Part shown: one piece after another, positions 16,626-26,348 of the stretch
Numbering within the stretch: the stretch's first letter is position 1
Layout of the letters: every line of letters begins with the position of its first letter
Origin: Gammaproteobacteria bacterium
GTDB taxonomy: Bacteria; Pseudomonadota; Gammaproteobacteria; Pseudomonadales; Azotimanducaceae
Direction of reading: 5' to 3'
Length of the DNA: 64,000 bases
Assembly (NCBI GenBank): GCA_026706385.1
Contig: JAPOYV010000108.1
Location: forward strand, 120,950-184,949
Program-made: the position numbers and the translations under genes
Notes under the pieces: model-generated
Told to the model about the DNA's origin: nothing
The model's database searches: none
What the model saw: the letters and a program-made list of their open reading frames with translations, nothing else

Positions 16626-17788
16626 CGCCCGACGGTCCGCACTTCGGCCCCCGAGCGCTCGCGCTGTGCGCCGGTCTCGGCTACGTCGTGGCCCTCGCGG
16701 CAACCTTGACCGCATGGCATTTCCTAGCTGCCGAACAAAACGCTCGCGCGATGGGACGTTTCGGATCGCAGATGGCCGACGACCTTGCCTACCTCGCCGT
16801 CGAGCCGATGATGCGGCCGGACCGGATCCGCCTGGGCCTGCTGGCCAAGCGCATGGCGGAACGCCCTGAGGTCCGCAGTATCGAGATGTATAGCGTCGAC
16901 GGGACCGAACTGGTGGTTGAAGGCAATCCTCGGCCCGACGGTCCGACGTACCTGAGCCAAGTCGCGATTCAGGATACGGTTGCCGGCCACGTCCGGGTCA
17001 TGCTGCACGAAGACCGATTCCGACCGCAGACAGCTGCGCTCCTGGCCCGGTCCTGGTGGCTGTTTGCCGCCGGTTTCGTCGTCGTCGCGGGTGCTGCGTA
17101 CGGCTACGGACGACTGTCGACTCGCACCAGGCGCACGGCCACGATCGCCGGTCCCGACACCGAATCCGATACGAGCCCTAGTCGGTTCTTCGTGCTCGTG
17201 GCCACGATGTTCCCGCACAGCGACGTGGACGACGATGGCCGCGCCGACGTGCTAAGCCGCAGCATGACCCTGGCCGAGCGCGTGGCCAACCTATACGCGG
17301 CTGAAGCCGTGCCGTGGCGGAACACGGGGTTGGCGCTGCTGTTCCCGGCTTCCACATCGGACGACCGGGCCTTCGAGGTGGTCTGCGCAGCCTTGCTGGT
17401 CCAGCGCCTCCTCGGCGCGCCGCCGCGCGACGAACCCGCCGACGCCGCGCACCCGTCCCCCGATACACCGTCGAGCCCGTTCCGCCTCGGCCTCGACCTC
17501 GTGACCGGGGACTGGGTGGATGACCAATCGGCCGTCGTGGACACTGCATCCGCCGAAGGGGTCGCCGTGCTCGCATCCCTGGCACCGAACGGCGCTCTCG
17601 TGCTGGGCCGTGCCGCCTTTGCCGCCGTCGGCGACGCCGAGCGGATTCGACTGCAAGCCTTCGAGAATCCCGCGTTCCAGACGCTGTCCGACGTGGCCGT
17701 GCCGGAAGGGATCGTGCTCGGTACGGACTCAAGCCACGACGCGCTGATCGCGCAGCAAGCCGACCTCGTCGTCGAGGCGTCGCCCTGA
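16616..17788 (+). CDS. AhpA/YtjB-like two-TM membrane protein with degenerate cyclase-like C-terminus
   Basis: From a TTG at 16616 this is 390 residues. A first membrane helix spans about residues 12-32 (ALCAGLGYVVALAATLTAW). A periplasmic sensor-like segment contains the stretch PMMRPDRIRLGLLAKRMAER. A second helix (WWLFAAGFVVVAGAAYG) is near residue 150. The cytoplasmic remainder (about 185-330) has the rhythm of a class III nucleotidyl cyclase homology domain (FFVLVATMFPHSDVDDDGRA ... GLALLFPA), but I do not see a convincing set of metal and base-recognition residues. Position beside parC recalls AhpA/YtjB-family genes of Pseudomonas. The exact start is uncertain; function unknown. Confidence 0.6.
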   Translation: MPIAPDGPHFGPRALALCAGLGYVVALAATLTAWHFLAAEQNARAMGRFGSQMADDLAYLAVEPMMRPDRIRLGLLAKRMAERPEVRSIEMYSVDGTELVVEGNPRPDGPTYLSQVAIQDTVAGHVRVMLHEDRFRPQTAALLARSWWLFAAGFVVVAGAAYGYGRLSTRTRRTATIAGPDTESDTSPSRFFVLVATMFPHSDVDDDGRADVLSRSMTLAERVANLYAAEAVPWRNTGLALLFPASTSDDRAFEVVCAALLVQRLLGAPPRDEPADAAHPSPDTPSSPFRLGLDLVTGDWVDDQSAVVDTASAEGVAVLASLAPNGALVLGRAAFAAVGDAERIRLQAFENPAFQTLSDVAVPEGIVLGTDSSHDALIAQQADLVVEASP

Positions 17789-17809
17789 CCCCAGTCCCGC
17801 CTATGGACG

Positions 17810-20131
17810 CTAGGCCACGCCGAGGTCGTCGACTTTTTGAAAACCGCGCGGCAGCAGGCGCCCGCGCTGTGCGCGTTGGCCCAAGTAGTTGCCGATGTCC
17901 TTGAGGCGCAGCGTCGTATGGCGGGCGCCGGCCTGCACCACGAGCTTGTCGCGGTCGCCCATCGCGGCCGCAGCCACCACGCGCTCGCCGGTCGTCGCGA
18001 TTGCCTTGGGCGGAATGTTGATCAGTTTCTGGCCCTTGCCGCGAACCAAGGTCGGCACATCGTCCCGCGGTAGCACCAGCAGCCGCCCCGCGCTCGTGGC
18101 GGCGGCCACGTAGGTCGCTCCCCCGCCGACCAACACGGGCCGCAACGCCTCGGCGCCTCTTCTTGCGAGGGGTTCCCCCTCGCGCTCCCCGCTGAGGGCT
18201 CTCCCGACGTTGAGCACGGCCTTGCCGGCGCGGCCTTTCGAGACCATGTCGCCTAGGCTGGTGATGAAACCGTAGCCGTGGCTGGAGACAACCAGCACCG
18301 CCTCGTCGGGATCGCCGAGCACCATGCCGACGAACCGCGCACCTTCGGGCGTCTTCAGCCTGCCGGTCAAAGGTTCGCCTTGGCCGCGTGCCGACGGCAG
18401 CGTGTGCGGCGGAACGACGTACGCCCGGCCGGTCGAGTCGAGGAAAACGCACGTGTCGCTGTTCTTGCCCTTGGCCGCGGCAGCAAACGCATCCCCGCTG
18501 CGATAGGACAGTTCCCCGGGGTCGATGTCGTGGCCCTTGGCGGCACGCACCCAGCCCTTCTCCGAGAGGATCACCGTGACCGGCTCGGTCGACAGCAAGT
18601 CGCGCTCACTGAACGCCTGCGCTTCCGGAACCTGGCGCAGTTCCGTTCTGCGGTCGTCGCCGTAGCGTTCGGCATCGGCTGCGATCTCGCGCTCGATCAG
18701 CTCGCGCATTTGCGTATCGGAGGCTAGAGTGGCCTCCAGCGTGGCCGCCTCGTCGGCAAGCGTGTCCTTCTCTTCGTTGAGCTTCGCCTCCTCCAACCGC
18801 GCGAGTTGGCGCAGTCGCAGGTCGAGAATCGCCGTGGCCTGTTCGTCCGACAGCGCGAACGTCGCCATGAGCTCAGGCTTAGGTGCGTCCTCCTCGCGAA
18901 TGATGCGGATCACTTCGTCGAGGTTGCGGTACGCCACCAAGAGTCCGTCGACGACGTGCAGGCGTCGGCGGATGCGTTCGAGCCGGTGTTCCAGCCGTCG
19001 CCGCACCGTCGCCGTCCGGAAGCCCAGCCACTCGACGAGGAGATCCTTCAACGGGAACACCCGGGGTCTGCGGTCGCGTCCGATGACGTTGAAGTTCACC
19101 CGGTAGCTGCGCTCGAGGTCGGTCGTGGCGAACAGGTGGCTCATCAAGCGGTCCACGTCGACGCGGTTGGAGCGTGGTGCGAGCACCAGGCGGGTCGGAT
19201 TCTCATGGTCCGACTCGTCGCGAATGTCGCTCAGCATCGGCAGCTTGCGCGCCTGCATCTGGGCGGCGATCTGCTCCAAGACCTTGGCCGGCGAGACCTG
19301 GTACGGCAAGCCGGTGATAACAACGTCGGCGGGGGCGCCTGGCACGGAACGTTCCCGGACGTAGCGCGCTCGTGCGCGGATCGTGCCCCGCCCGGTGGCA
19401 TACGCATCCGCGATTTCCTCGGACGACGTGGTGATCATCGCGTCCGAGGGGAAGTCGGGCCCCGGCAGGCACGCCATCAAGTCGGCGACCGTAGCGTCCG
19501 GATTCTTAAGCAGACGTACACAGGCGGCAGCGACTTCGCGGAGATTGTGCGGCGGAATGTCGGTCGCCATCCCCACGGCGATGCCGGTGCTGCCGTTGAG
19601 CAACACCATCGGCAGCCGGGCCGGCAGAAGCTGCGGCTCGCTGAACGCGCCGTCGAAATTGAGCACCTCGTCCACCGTGCCGAGCCCGACCTCGTCGAGC
19701 AGCAGTTCCGCGACCCGGGCCAGCCGCGCCTCGGTATAGCGCATCGCGGCGAACGACTTCGGATCGTCGGGCGCACCCCAGTTGCCCTGCCCCTCGACCA
19801 ACGGATAGCGGTACGAGAACGGCTGCGCCATCAGCACCATCGCCTCGTAGCAGGCGGCGTCGCCGTGGGGGTGGAACTTGCCGAGCACTTCGCCCACCGT
19901 GCGTGCCGACTTGGCGAACTTCGCCGTCGCCGACAGGCCGAGTTCGGACATCGCGTAGACGATCCGCCTCTGCACCGGTTTCAAGCCGTCGCCGATATGC
20001 GGCAGGGCCCGATCGCCGATGACGTACATGGCGTAGTCGAGATACGCGCGCTCGGTGTATTCGTGCAGCGGCAGACGTTCGGCCCCGTTCCCGGGTGGCC
20101 GTTGATATTGGCCGTTGGACACCGTGTTCAT
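17810..20131 (-). CDS. parC: DNA topoisomerase IV subunit A
   Basis: A 773-residue subunit that cuts and rejoins DNA during decatenation. The quinolone-resistance region reads [15 protein letters not shown] and the catalytic tyrosine is Tyr132 in [11 protein letters not shown]. coli Ser80 corresponds to Ala92 here. A long helical coil region is followed by C-terminal beta-pinwheel repeats such as [17 protein letters not shown] and [23 protein letters not shown] roughly ten-residue insertion ([16 protein letters not shown]) between pinwheel segments is encoded by a palindromic repeat shared with amiB. parE lies 68 bp upstream on the same strand. Confidence 0.97.
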   Translation of the reverse strand: MNTVSNGQYQRPPGNGAERLPLHEYTERAYLDYAMYVIGDRALPHIGDGLKPVQRRIVYAMSELGLSATAKFAKSARTVGEVLGKFHPHGDAACYEAMVLMAQPFSYRYPLVEGQGNWGAPDDPKSFAAMRYTEARLARVAELLLDEVGLGTVDEVLNFDGAFSEPQLLPARLPMVLLNGSTGIAVGMATDIPPHNLREVAAACVRLLKNPDATVADLMACLPGPDFPSDAMITTSSEEIADAYATGRGTIRARARYVRERSVPGAPADVVITGLPYQVSPAKVLEQIAAQMQARKLPMLSDIRDESDHENPTRLVLAPRSNRVDVDRLMSHLFATTDLERSYRVNFNVIGRDRRPRVFPLKDLLVEWLGFRTATVRRRLEHRLERIRRRLHVVDGLLVAYRNLDEVIRIIREEDAPKPELMATFALSDEQATAILDLRLRQLARLEEAKLNEEKDTLADEAATLEATLASDTQMRELIEREIAADAERYGDDRRTELRQVPEAQAFSERDLLSTEPVTVILSEKGWVRAAKGHDIDPGELSYRSGDAFAAAAKGKNSDTCVFLDSTGRAYVVPPHTLPSARGQGEPLTGRLKTPEGARFVGMVLGDPDEAVLVVSSHGYGFITSLGDMVSKGRAGKAVLNVGRALSGEREGEPLARRGAEALRPVLVGGGATYVAAATSAGRLLVLPRDDVPTLVRGKGQKLINIPPKAIATTGERVVAAAAMGDRDKLVVQAGARHTTLRLKDIGNYLGQRAQRGRLLPRGFQKVDDLGVA
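18165..18201. repeat. Intragenic palindromic repeat, copy 2 (parC)
   Basis: A 37-bp sequence: an 8-bp inverted repeat GCGAGGGG, TTC, CCCCTCGC, then GCTCCCC and GCTGAGGGCTC. It aligns with 5901-5939 with two short gaps and a few changes. It keeps the parC frame open and inserts about ten residues absent from E. coli ParC. Confidence 0.7.
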
Positions 20132-20199
20132 GGCGCCGACCTCCTTCGTCTACAGGCCGATTTCGTACGCCGGCGCGTGCGAAGGACGCGCCGGCGCGC

Positions 20200-22095
20200 C
20201 TAGGCAGCGCTGGCCAAGTCTCCTTTGCGCGCCAGCCAAGTCCGGCGGTCGGCGGCGCGCTTCTTGTTCAGCATCATGTCCATGACGTCCTCCGAGTCCT
20301 TCGGCGAATCGAGGCCGAGTTGCACCAAGCGGCGCGTCTCCAAGGCCATGGTCGTCTCCCGCAACTGGAGCGGGTTCATTTCGCCCAGGCCCTTGAACCG
20401 CTGCACCGACACGCGCCCACGCTTGTTCTCCGCCTGGATGATGTCCAGGCGACCGTCGCGTTCCGAGTCGTCCAGGGCGTAGTACACGTCCTTGCCGACA
20501 TCGATGCGGTACAGGGGCGGCATCGCGACGTAGATGCGGCCGGCCGCAACGAGCGGGCGGAAGTGCTTCAGGAACAAGGCGCAGAGCAATGTCGCGATGT
20601 GCGCGCCATCGGAGTCCGCGTCGGCGAGGATGCAGATCTTGCCGTAGCGCAACCTTGATAGGTCGTCCGAGGCCGGGTCCACGCCAACCGCCACGGCGAT
20701 ATCGTGCACTTCCTGGGAGCCGAGCACTTCGGCGGCGTCCACCTCCCAAGTGTTCAGGATCTTGCCGCGCAGAGGCATCACGGCCTGGAACTCGCGATCC
20801 CGGGCCGCTTTCGCCGAGCCGCCCGCCGAGTCGCCCTCGACCAGGAACAACTCGCTCCGGTCGGGATCCTGGGTCGCGCAATCGACCAGTTTCCCGGGCA
20901 GGGCCGGCCCGGACGTGATCGTCTTGCGGGCCACCTTCTTGCTGGCCTGGATACGACGCTGCGCATTGGCGATCGCCAGTTCCGCCAGTGCCTCGCCATC
21001 GCCGGGATGTTCGTTCAGCCAGAGGCTGAAGGCGTCCTTCGCGACGCCGGCCACGAAAACACCCGATTGGCGCGAGGACAGCCGCTCCTTGGTCTGGCCG
21101 CTGAACTGGGGCTCGGCCAGCTTCGCGGACAGGACGTAGGCGCACTGTTCCCAGATGTCCTCTCCGTTGATCTTGAGGCCACGCGGGAGCAGGTCGCGGA
21201 ACTCGCAGAACTCCCGCAGCGCGTCCACGAGACCGCTGCGCAGGCCGGTGACATGCGTGCCGCCTGCAGGCGTAGGAATCAGGTTGACGTAGCTCTCGGC
21301 GACCGGCGCGCCGTCGGTCACCCACTGCAAGGCCCACTCGACGGCTTCTTGGTTGCCCGTTGCCTCATGATGGAACGGCATCGCGGGGAGGTGCTCGCCT
21401 TCGCCGAGCGCCTCGGCTAAGTACCCGCTCAAACCACCTTCGTAACACCAAACCTCGGTCTCGGATCCGCTCTGCTGCGTTTCTACCGTCAGCGATACGC
21501 TAAGGCCGGGGCACAGCACGGCCTTGGCCCGCAGCAGGTGCCGCAGCTTGGCATGGGCAATCCGGACGCTGTCGAAGTACTGGGGGTCGGGCAGGAACCG
21601 GATGCACGTCCCGGTATTGCGCTTCCCGACGCTGTCCACCACCTCCAAGGGCGTTGCGGGTTCCCCGCCGAGAAACCGCTGCCGGTGCACGGCGCCATCT
21701 CTTTTCACCTCGACCTGCAGCCACGTCGACAGCGCGTTCACCACGGACACGCCGACGCCGTGCAGGCCACCGGCGAAGCCGTAGTTGGCATGATCGAACT
21801 TGCCGCCGGCGTGCAGCTTGGTCAGGATCAGCTCGACCCCGGTGAGCTTGTGCTGGGGATGCACGTCGACGGGCATGCCGCGACCGTCGTCGATCACCTC
21901 GATGGCACCGTCACGGCACAGCGTCACGTCGATCGCGCTGCCGTAGCCGCTCAGGACTTCGTCCACGCTGTTGTCGACCACCTCCTGCACCAGGTGGTTG
22001 GGGCGAGACGTGTCGGTGTACATCCCTGGCCGCCGACGCACCGGATCCAACCCAGACAGTACCTGGATGGACTCGGCGGAATAGGACTTGCTCAT
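20200..22095 (-). CDS. parE: DNA topoisomerase IV subunit B
   Basis: A 631-residue ATPase subunit. GHKL motifs are VQEVVDNSVDEVLSGYG, DDGRGMPVDVHP and the glycine-rich GGLHGVGVSVVNALS. The toprim domain has ELFLVEGDSAGGSAK and ILADADSDGAHIATLL for metal binding, with PLRGKILNTWEV in between. The C-terminus ends with the ParE-type stretch DVMDMMLNKKRAADRR. The start ATG at 22095 is followed by MSKSYSAESIQVLSGLDPVRR, the normal start; its ATGA overlaps the cpdA stop. Length equals E. coli ParE, distinguishing it from the longer GyrB. Confidence 0.97.
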   Translation of the reverse strand: MSKSYSAESIQVLSGLDPVRRRPGMYTDTSRPNHLVQEVVDNSVDEVLSGYGSAIDVTLCRDGAIEVIDDGRGMPVDVHPQHKLTGVELILTKLHAGGKFDHANYGFAGGLHGVGVSVVNALSTWLQVEVKRDGAVHRQRFLGGEPATPLEVVDSVGKRNTGTCIRFLPDPQYFDSVRIAHAKLRHLLRAKAVLCPGLSVSLTVETQQSGSETEVWCYEGGLSGYLAEALGEGEHLPAMPFHHEATGNQEAVEWALQWVTDGAPVAESYVNLIPTPAGGTHVTGLRSGLVDALREFCEFRDLLPRGLKINGEDIWEQCAYVLSAKLAEPQFSGQTKERLSSRQSGVFVAGVAKDAFSLWLNEHPGDGEALAELAIANAQRRIQASKKVARKTITSGPALPGKLVDCATQDPDRSELFLVEGDSAGGSAKAARDREFQAVMPLRGKILNTWEVDAAEVLGSQEVHDIAVAVGVDPASDDLSRLRYGKICILADADSDGAHIATLLCALFLKHFRPLVAAGRIYVAMPPLYRIDVGKDVYYALDDSERDGRLDIIQAENKRGRVSVQRFKGLGEMNPLQLRETTMALETRRLVQLGLDSPKDSEDVMDMMLNKKRAADRRTWLARKGDLASAA

Positions 22096-22868
22096 CGACG
22101 ACCTCGGTCCCTGAGGTTGATGTTCAGCGGATAGTCCGCGATCCGGCGAACTTCCGTGGCCACCGTACCATCCTCGGCCAAATGTAGCCAGCGATACCCC
22201 GGCTTGGCGTCGTCGATAGCGAACGCGGCCGTGTCCGCCGCGAACTGGAAACAGGTGGATGGCGTGCCCAGGAGCCGCGTCGGCAAGCGCACGTCCGCTT
22301 CCTGGTGAATGTGTCCGAAGGCGTAGGCTGGGACCGTCGCCCCCTCCATGACGCGCATCAGCGCCTCGCCGTCCTCGATGCGATGGACGTCGAGCCACGG
22401 GGTGCCGATGGCCACCGGGCAGTGGTGGCCTACCACCAAGGTCGGACCCGGGCCGTCAAGCGTGTCCGACAAGCGTGCCAACTCGCTGCGGCCCACCCGA
22501 CCGCCCACCACGTCGTCGACGTGTGTGTCCACGCCAACCACCCGCCAGTTGCGGAGTTCGAGGTCATCGCAGGGCAAGGCGGCTGCCAACGTCGCCCCGT
22601 GATCGTGGTTCCCCGGAACACAAAGCAGGGGTCCGTCGAAGTGCGCACGCACGGTGTCCAAAAACAAGCCGTACGTGGCGGGCGACGCATCCTGCGCGAT
22701 GTCGCCGGTGGCTAGCAGCGCGTCGGGCCGTCGTTCCCGGCAAGCGGCGCGCAGGACGGCCGACAAGCTGGCCTGCGTTTCCACCCCCAGGAGGGTCGCC
22801 CGAGGATCCGGGAACAGATGGCAATCGGTCACCTGCAGGACGTGCGCCGGGCTTAAGTCTGCCGCCAT
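22092..22868 (-). CDS. cpdA: 3',5'-cyclic AMP phosphodiesterase CpdA
   Basis: A 258-residue calcineurin-like metallophosphoesterase. Metal ligands are visible in order: QVTDCHLF, LLATGDIAQD, VPGNHDHG, VGHHCPVAIG and FGHIHQEAD, which is the CpdA pattern including the GHxH pair. It hydrolyses cAMP and so tempers CRP signalling in the cytoplasm. The gene is coupled to parE by a four-base overlap and follows yqiB by twelve bases, matching the yqiB-cpdA-yqiA-parE grouping of enterics with yqiA missing. No signal peptide is seen, as expected for a cytosolic enzyme. Confidence 0.93.
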   Translation of the reverse strand: MAADLSPAHVLQVTDCHLFPDPRATLLGVETQASLSAVLRAACRERRPDALLATGDIAQDASPATYGLFLDTVRAHFDGPLLCVPGNHDHGATLAAALPCDDLELRNWRVVGVDTHVDDVVGGRVGRSELARLSDTLDGPGPTLVVGHHCPVAIGTPWLDVHRIEDGEALMRVMEGATVPAYAFGHIHQEADVRLPTRLLGTPSTCFQFAADTAAFAIDDAKPGYRWLHLAEDGTVATEVRRIADYPLNINLRDRGRR

Positions 22869-22880
22869 CGGCGACGTCCG

Positions 22881-23399
22881 TTAGGTCAGCGCCCCAAAGC
22901 CGACGGTCTCTTTCGCCGGCGGCGGGACGCCTGCCCGGCGTTCGACCGCACCCTCCGCCGCCACGCCGTGGTGGAGGCAGGCATTCAGGAACTCGGACAG
23001 GAATCTGTTCACCTGGGCCTTCTCGTCGGGTTGGCGCATCTCGCGATTGGGATAGGCGTAGGCCGATTCGAAGCGGCGCTTACCTTGGAACTCGACGACC
23101 TCGGCCGAGCGGGCATCGTGGTAGAGCCGCACTTTCATGCTCAAGTCAGCGACGCCACGCCCCCCCGACAGTTGGGCTAAGGCCAACGTCGTGGTGTATC
23201 GGCTGCATTCCACGACCTCGATGGTGACCGCGGGTGAGGCGCTCCCGACGAGCACCCGGAACGCGCGACGGTCGCCCATGAGTCCGACATCCTCCGCGTG
23301 GCGACCGAGATTCGGCATCAGCTTGGTGAGCCGCAGGTAGTTGCCGTCGCAGACCGACAGGTGTCGGCCAAGGTCGATGATGTAGCGCTTCTCTCTCAC
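22881..23399 (-). CDS. yqiB: DUF1249 family protein YqiB
   Basis: A 172-residue protein of unknown function. The N-terminal half has the family-typical stretch NYLRLTKLMPNL, then VEVVECSRYTTTLALAQLS in shifted form (EVVECSRYTTTLAL), MKVRLYHDARSAEVVEFQG and the closing YPNREMRQPDEKAQVNRFL that is the strongest signature. The last 30 or so residues are low-complexity and variable. The start is GTG. Its position upstream of cpdA and parE and divergent from tolC is the same as in E. coli and Pseudomonas, which supports the identity although the role is not known. Confidence 0.9.
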   Translation of the reverse strand: MREKRYIIDLGRHLSVCDGNYLRLTKLMPNLGRHAEDVGLMGDRRAFRVLVGSASPAVTIEVVECSRYTTTLALAQLSGGRGVADLSMKVRLYHDARSAEVVEFQGKRRFESAYAYPNREMRQPDEKAQVNRFLSEFLNACLHHGVAAEGAVERRAGVPPPAKETVGFGALT

Positions 23400-23488
23400 G
23401 CCATGCTGTCCGGTCGATGCGTGCAGCCCTTATGCGACGGATTCTAACCATCGTTCCGTAACGATAGGAAGCGGCGCGTCCGCCTTAG

Positions 23489-23512
23489 GCGAGTCGCCTT
23501 GCGGCGACTCGC
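23489..23512. repeat. Hairpin in the yqiB-tolC intergenic region
   Basis: A perfect 10-bp inverted repeat: GCGAGTCGCC, loop TTGC, GGCGACTCGC. It lies between the divergent yqiB and tolC starts. No T-run follows, so it is not a standard terminator; it could be an operator or a REP-like unit. The remainder of this 266-bp gap shows no further feature I can support. Confidence 0.5.
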
Positions 23513-23665
23513 GCCGATTTGCGTGCGACCTTGGCTGGGCCGTAGTTAATGGCACCGTTGGCCACCGCGTCACAAGTAGGGCAAGGCGCCGTCCAGTCAT
23601 TTGTTAGACTCGCCGCCCGCGCTGCATTACGCCCCTACAAGTTAGCTGTCATGCGAGGACTCAAC

Positions 23666-25063
23666 ATGAACCGTGCCGTACCTCTCCCGCTACGCCGCAT
23701 TGCGGGCTGCCGGATGGCGCCGATGATCGCGATCGCTGCGGTTGCGGCCACAAGCGGCGCTCAGGCTGCCGACTTGAGCGAGGTATACGCCACTGCCTTG
23801 CAGAACGACCCGGTCCTCGCTGCCGCACGAGCGAGCAGCGAGTCACGCCGGGAAATCGTTGTCCAATCTCGCGCCGCGCTGTTGCCGCGCGTCAGTGCCA
23901 GCGCCGGCTCGTCGCAAACGACGGTCACCGTCGACGGCCTTGATCAGACCGGCATGCCCCTTCCGGAACGGGACGTGACGCGGCGCAGCTGGGGTGCGAA
24001 CGTGAGCCAGACCGTCATCGACGTGCCTCGTTGGTTCAACTACCTCGGCGCCCGCGCAGGCGCAAGGCAGGCGGAATGGGATCTCGAGACCGCTTCCCAG
24101 CAACTGATCACTCGCGTTGCCGAAACCTACCTCAACGTACTGCGCGGCCAAGCGGCGCTGGACTCGGCCGTTGCGTCCGAAGAGGCCGTGCGCCGGCAAC
24201 TGGAACAGGTGCAGCAGCGCTTCGACGTCGGCCTGGTCGCGATCACCGACGTGCTCGACGCGAAGGCGGAGTTCGACAACATCGTCGTCGATCGGATCCA
24301 GGCCGAGAGCAACCAGGGGATTTTCTTCGAGGGCTTAAGAACACTGACTGGGCGGCCTTACGAAGAGATAGACCCGCTGGCCGCCAGTCTGCCGATCGTC
24401 GATCCGGAGCCCGCCAGCGAAGAGGACTGGGTGGAGACGGCGTTGACGGGCAACTACGGCATCCGCGCCGCCCAAGAGGCTCTCGTGGCCGCCGAACGGG
24501 ATCTGGAGTCCCGCCTAGCGGGCCATCTACCGACCATCACGGCGTCGGCCAACTACGGCGTTGGCAGCGGCAGCCAGGCGTTCGGCGGCTTCGTGATCCC
24601 CGATCAGACCTCCGCGAACATGACCTATTCCCTGAACATCAGCGCCCCGATCTTCAGCGGCCTGGGCACGCAATCGGCCGTCAAGCAGGCCCGGCACGGC
24701 CTTGAACAGGCGCGCCAACAGTTGATCGGCCAGGAGTTGGTCGTCGCCCGCGATACGCGCAACCTGTTCCGCGTCGTCGCCACGGAGGTCGTGCGCGTCC
24801 AGGCCCGCGCGGAAGCCATCAAGTCCGCGGAGGCCGCCCTCGAGGCCACCCAGACGGGCTACGAAGTCGGCACCCGCAACATCGTCGAAGTGCTGCTCGC
24901 ACAGCGCCGCCTTTTCGCGTCCCAGTTCGACTACGCGCGCTCGCGCTACGACTACGTCATCAACCTATTGCGCCTCAAGGAGGCCGCCGGGGCCCTCGAC
25001 GAGCGGGACGTGGCCGAACTCAATACGTTCATGGACGCCGCCAACCCGGTCCGCCGCCTGTAG
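23666..25063 (+). CDS. tolC: TolC-like outer membrane channel protein
   Basis: A 465-residue outer-membrane efflux protein that forms the exit duct of type I secretion and tripartite pumps. A signal peptide ends at SGAQAAD; the mature start LSEVYATALQNDPVLAAAR is typical. Two repeated efflux domains follow, with coiled-coil helices such as VRRQLEQVQQRFDVGLVAIT and its partner IKSAEAALEATQTGYEVGTR. The ATG at 23666 has GAGGA six bases upstream; an ATG 15 bases earlier lacks this. It diverges from yqiB and ends six bases from the waaA stop. Confidence 0.93.
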   Translation: MNRAVPLPLRRIAGCRMAPMIAIAAVAATSGAQAADLSEVYATALQNDPVLAAARASSESRREIVVQSRAALLPRVSASAGSSQTTVTVDGLDQTGMPLPERDVTRRSWGANVSQTVIDVPRWFNYLGARAGARQAEWDLETASQQLITRVAETYLNVLRGQAALDSAVASEEAVRRQLEQVQQRFDVGLVAITDVLDAKAEFDNIVVDRIQAESNQGIFFEGLRTLTGRPYEEIDPLAASLPIVDPEPASEEDWVETALTGNYGIRAAQEALVAAERDLESRLAGHLPTITASANYGVGSGSQAFGGFVIPDQTSANMTYSLNISAPIFSGLGTQSAVKQARHGLEQARQQLIGQELVVARDTRNLFRVVATEVVRVQARAEAIKSAEAALEATQTGYEVGTRNIVEVLLAQRRLFASQFDYARSRYDYVINLLRLKEAAGALDERDVAELNTFMDAANPVRRL

Positions 25064-25069
25064 GGCTAC

Positions 25070-26308
25070 CTAGGCCAACCAATCCGCGAGCTTGCCAACG
25101 AGGGCGTCTCGGGCACCGCGATTCGCCGCGATCACAGCTTGGGCGCTCTTGCCCTCTTGCTCGCGCCTCGCCGGATCGTCGAGCAGGGCGCCGACCGCGG
25201 CGACGGTGTCGGCCACACCCGTGACCTCGTGCGCGCAGCCCGCGGCCTCGAACCGACCCCAGATCTCTTCGATCTTGAACCGTGCCGGGCCCATGAGGAG
25301 CGGCACGGCATGCCACGCCGCCTCGATCGGGTTGTGGCCACCGGTGCGATCCAGGCTGCCGCCGATGAATGCCACGTCCGCGAGTCGGTAGAGATGCGGC
25401 AGCGTACCCATGACGTCGGCCACAAGCACGCTGGCATCCGTGTCACCTGAGGACAGCAGGGACGCCGTGACACCCTTGCTCTGCAACAGGCCAAGGACCG
25501 TCGGCACGCGCGCCGTATGTCGCGGCGCCAGGACCAGGCGCAGGTCGGGGTAGCGGTACCGGAGCTGGACGTGGGCTTCGACGACGATCTCCTCCTCGCC
25601 GGCGTGGGTGCTGCCAGCGATCCAGACGGGCGCGCCGTCGAAGGTCAAGTTGCGGACACCGAAGTGATCCGGCGGCAAGTCCGCATCGAACTTCACGCTG
25701 CCGGTCACCTCGACCCTGGTCGCGCCAAGCGCCCGGAACCGGGCGGCGGTGTCTTCGTATTGGCAGACCACGCTGCGCAGTTGTCCGAGCATCGGGCGGA
25801 CGAGCGAGCCGATGCGCCGATAGCCCGCAAACGAACGCGCCGAGAGCCGGGCGTTGACGAGGTAGACGTCCGCACCGCTCGCCGCAGTCTGTTGTACGAC
25901 ATTCGGCCACAGTTCCGTTTCCATGAGCACCAAGGCGCTTGGCCTCACCCGGCGCAGGAATCGACGCACGGCCCACGGGTAGTCGTACGGTGCATAGCAG
26001 TGTCGGGCAACGTCCCCAAGCAGCGCCGTCACCCGCATTGATCCCGCCGGCGTCATCGTGGTCACCAGGAATGGGCGTGTGGGGAAGCGTTCGCGCAAGG
26101 CGCGGATCGTAGGCGCCGCCGCGTTCGCCTCGCCCGCAGAGACCGTGTGAAACCAGACGCACCCGGTTGGCAGAGTGCAAGGCGCCGCGCCGAACCGCTC
26201 GCTGATCCGCTGCCGATAGCCGGGCTCGCGGCGCGACTTCCAGATGAGCCGGGCGCACACCCAAGGCAACGCCGCCAACAGCAACAGGTTGTAGAGCAGC
26301 CTGACCAT
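25070..26308 (-). CDS. waaA: 3-deoxy-D-manno-octulosonic acid transferase WaaA
   Basis: A 412-residue GT30 enzyme that adds Kdo to lipid A precursors at the cytoplasmic face of the inner membrane. The N-terminal membrane anchor is LLYNLLLLAALPWVCARLI. Family signatures include VWFHTVSAGEANAAAP with the catalytic glutamate, VLMETELWPNV, YLVNARLSARSFAGYR, and AGSTHAGEEEIVVEAH. Near the C-terminus GGSLDRTGGHNPIEAAW is the nucleotide-sugar site. The number of Kdo residues added cannot be read from sequence. hldE lies 40 bases upstream on the same strand. Confidence 0.95.
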   Translation of the reverse strand: MVRLLYNLLLLAALPWVCARLIWKSRREPGYRQRISERFGAAPCTLPTGCVWFHTVSAGEANAAAPTIRALRERFPTRPFLVTTMTPAGSMRVTALLGDVARHCYAPYDYPWAVRRFLRRVRPSALVLMETELWPNVVQQTAASGADVYLVNARLSARSFAGYRRIGSLVRPMLGQLRSVVCQYEDTAARFRALGATRVEVTGSVKFDADLPPDHFGVRNLTFDGAPVWIAGSTHAGEEEIVVEAHVQLRYRYPDLRLVLAPRHTARVPTVLGLLQSKGVTASLLSSGDTDASVLVADVMGTLPHLYRLADVAFIGGSLDRTGGHNPIEAAWHAVPLLMGPARFKIEEIWGRFEAAGCAHEVTGVADTVAAVGALLDDPARREQEGKSAQAVIAANRGARDALVGKLADWLA

Positions 26309-26348
26309 CTCGAAAACCGGGCTCGACCCGGCGCACGGGTGGCGGACG

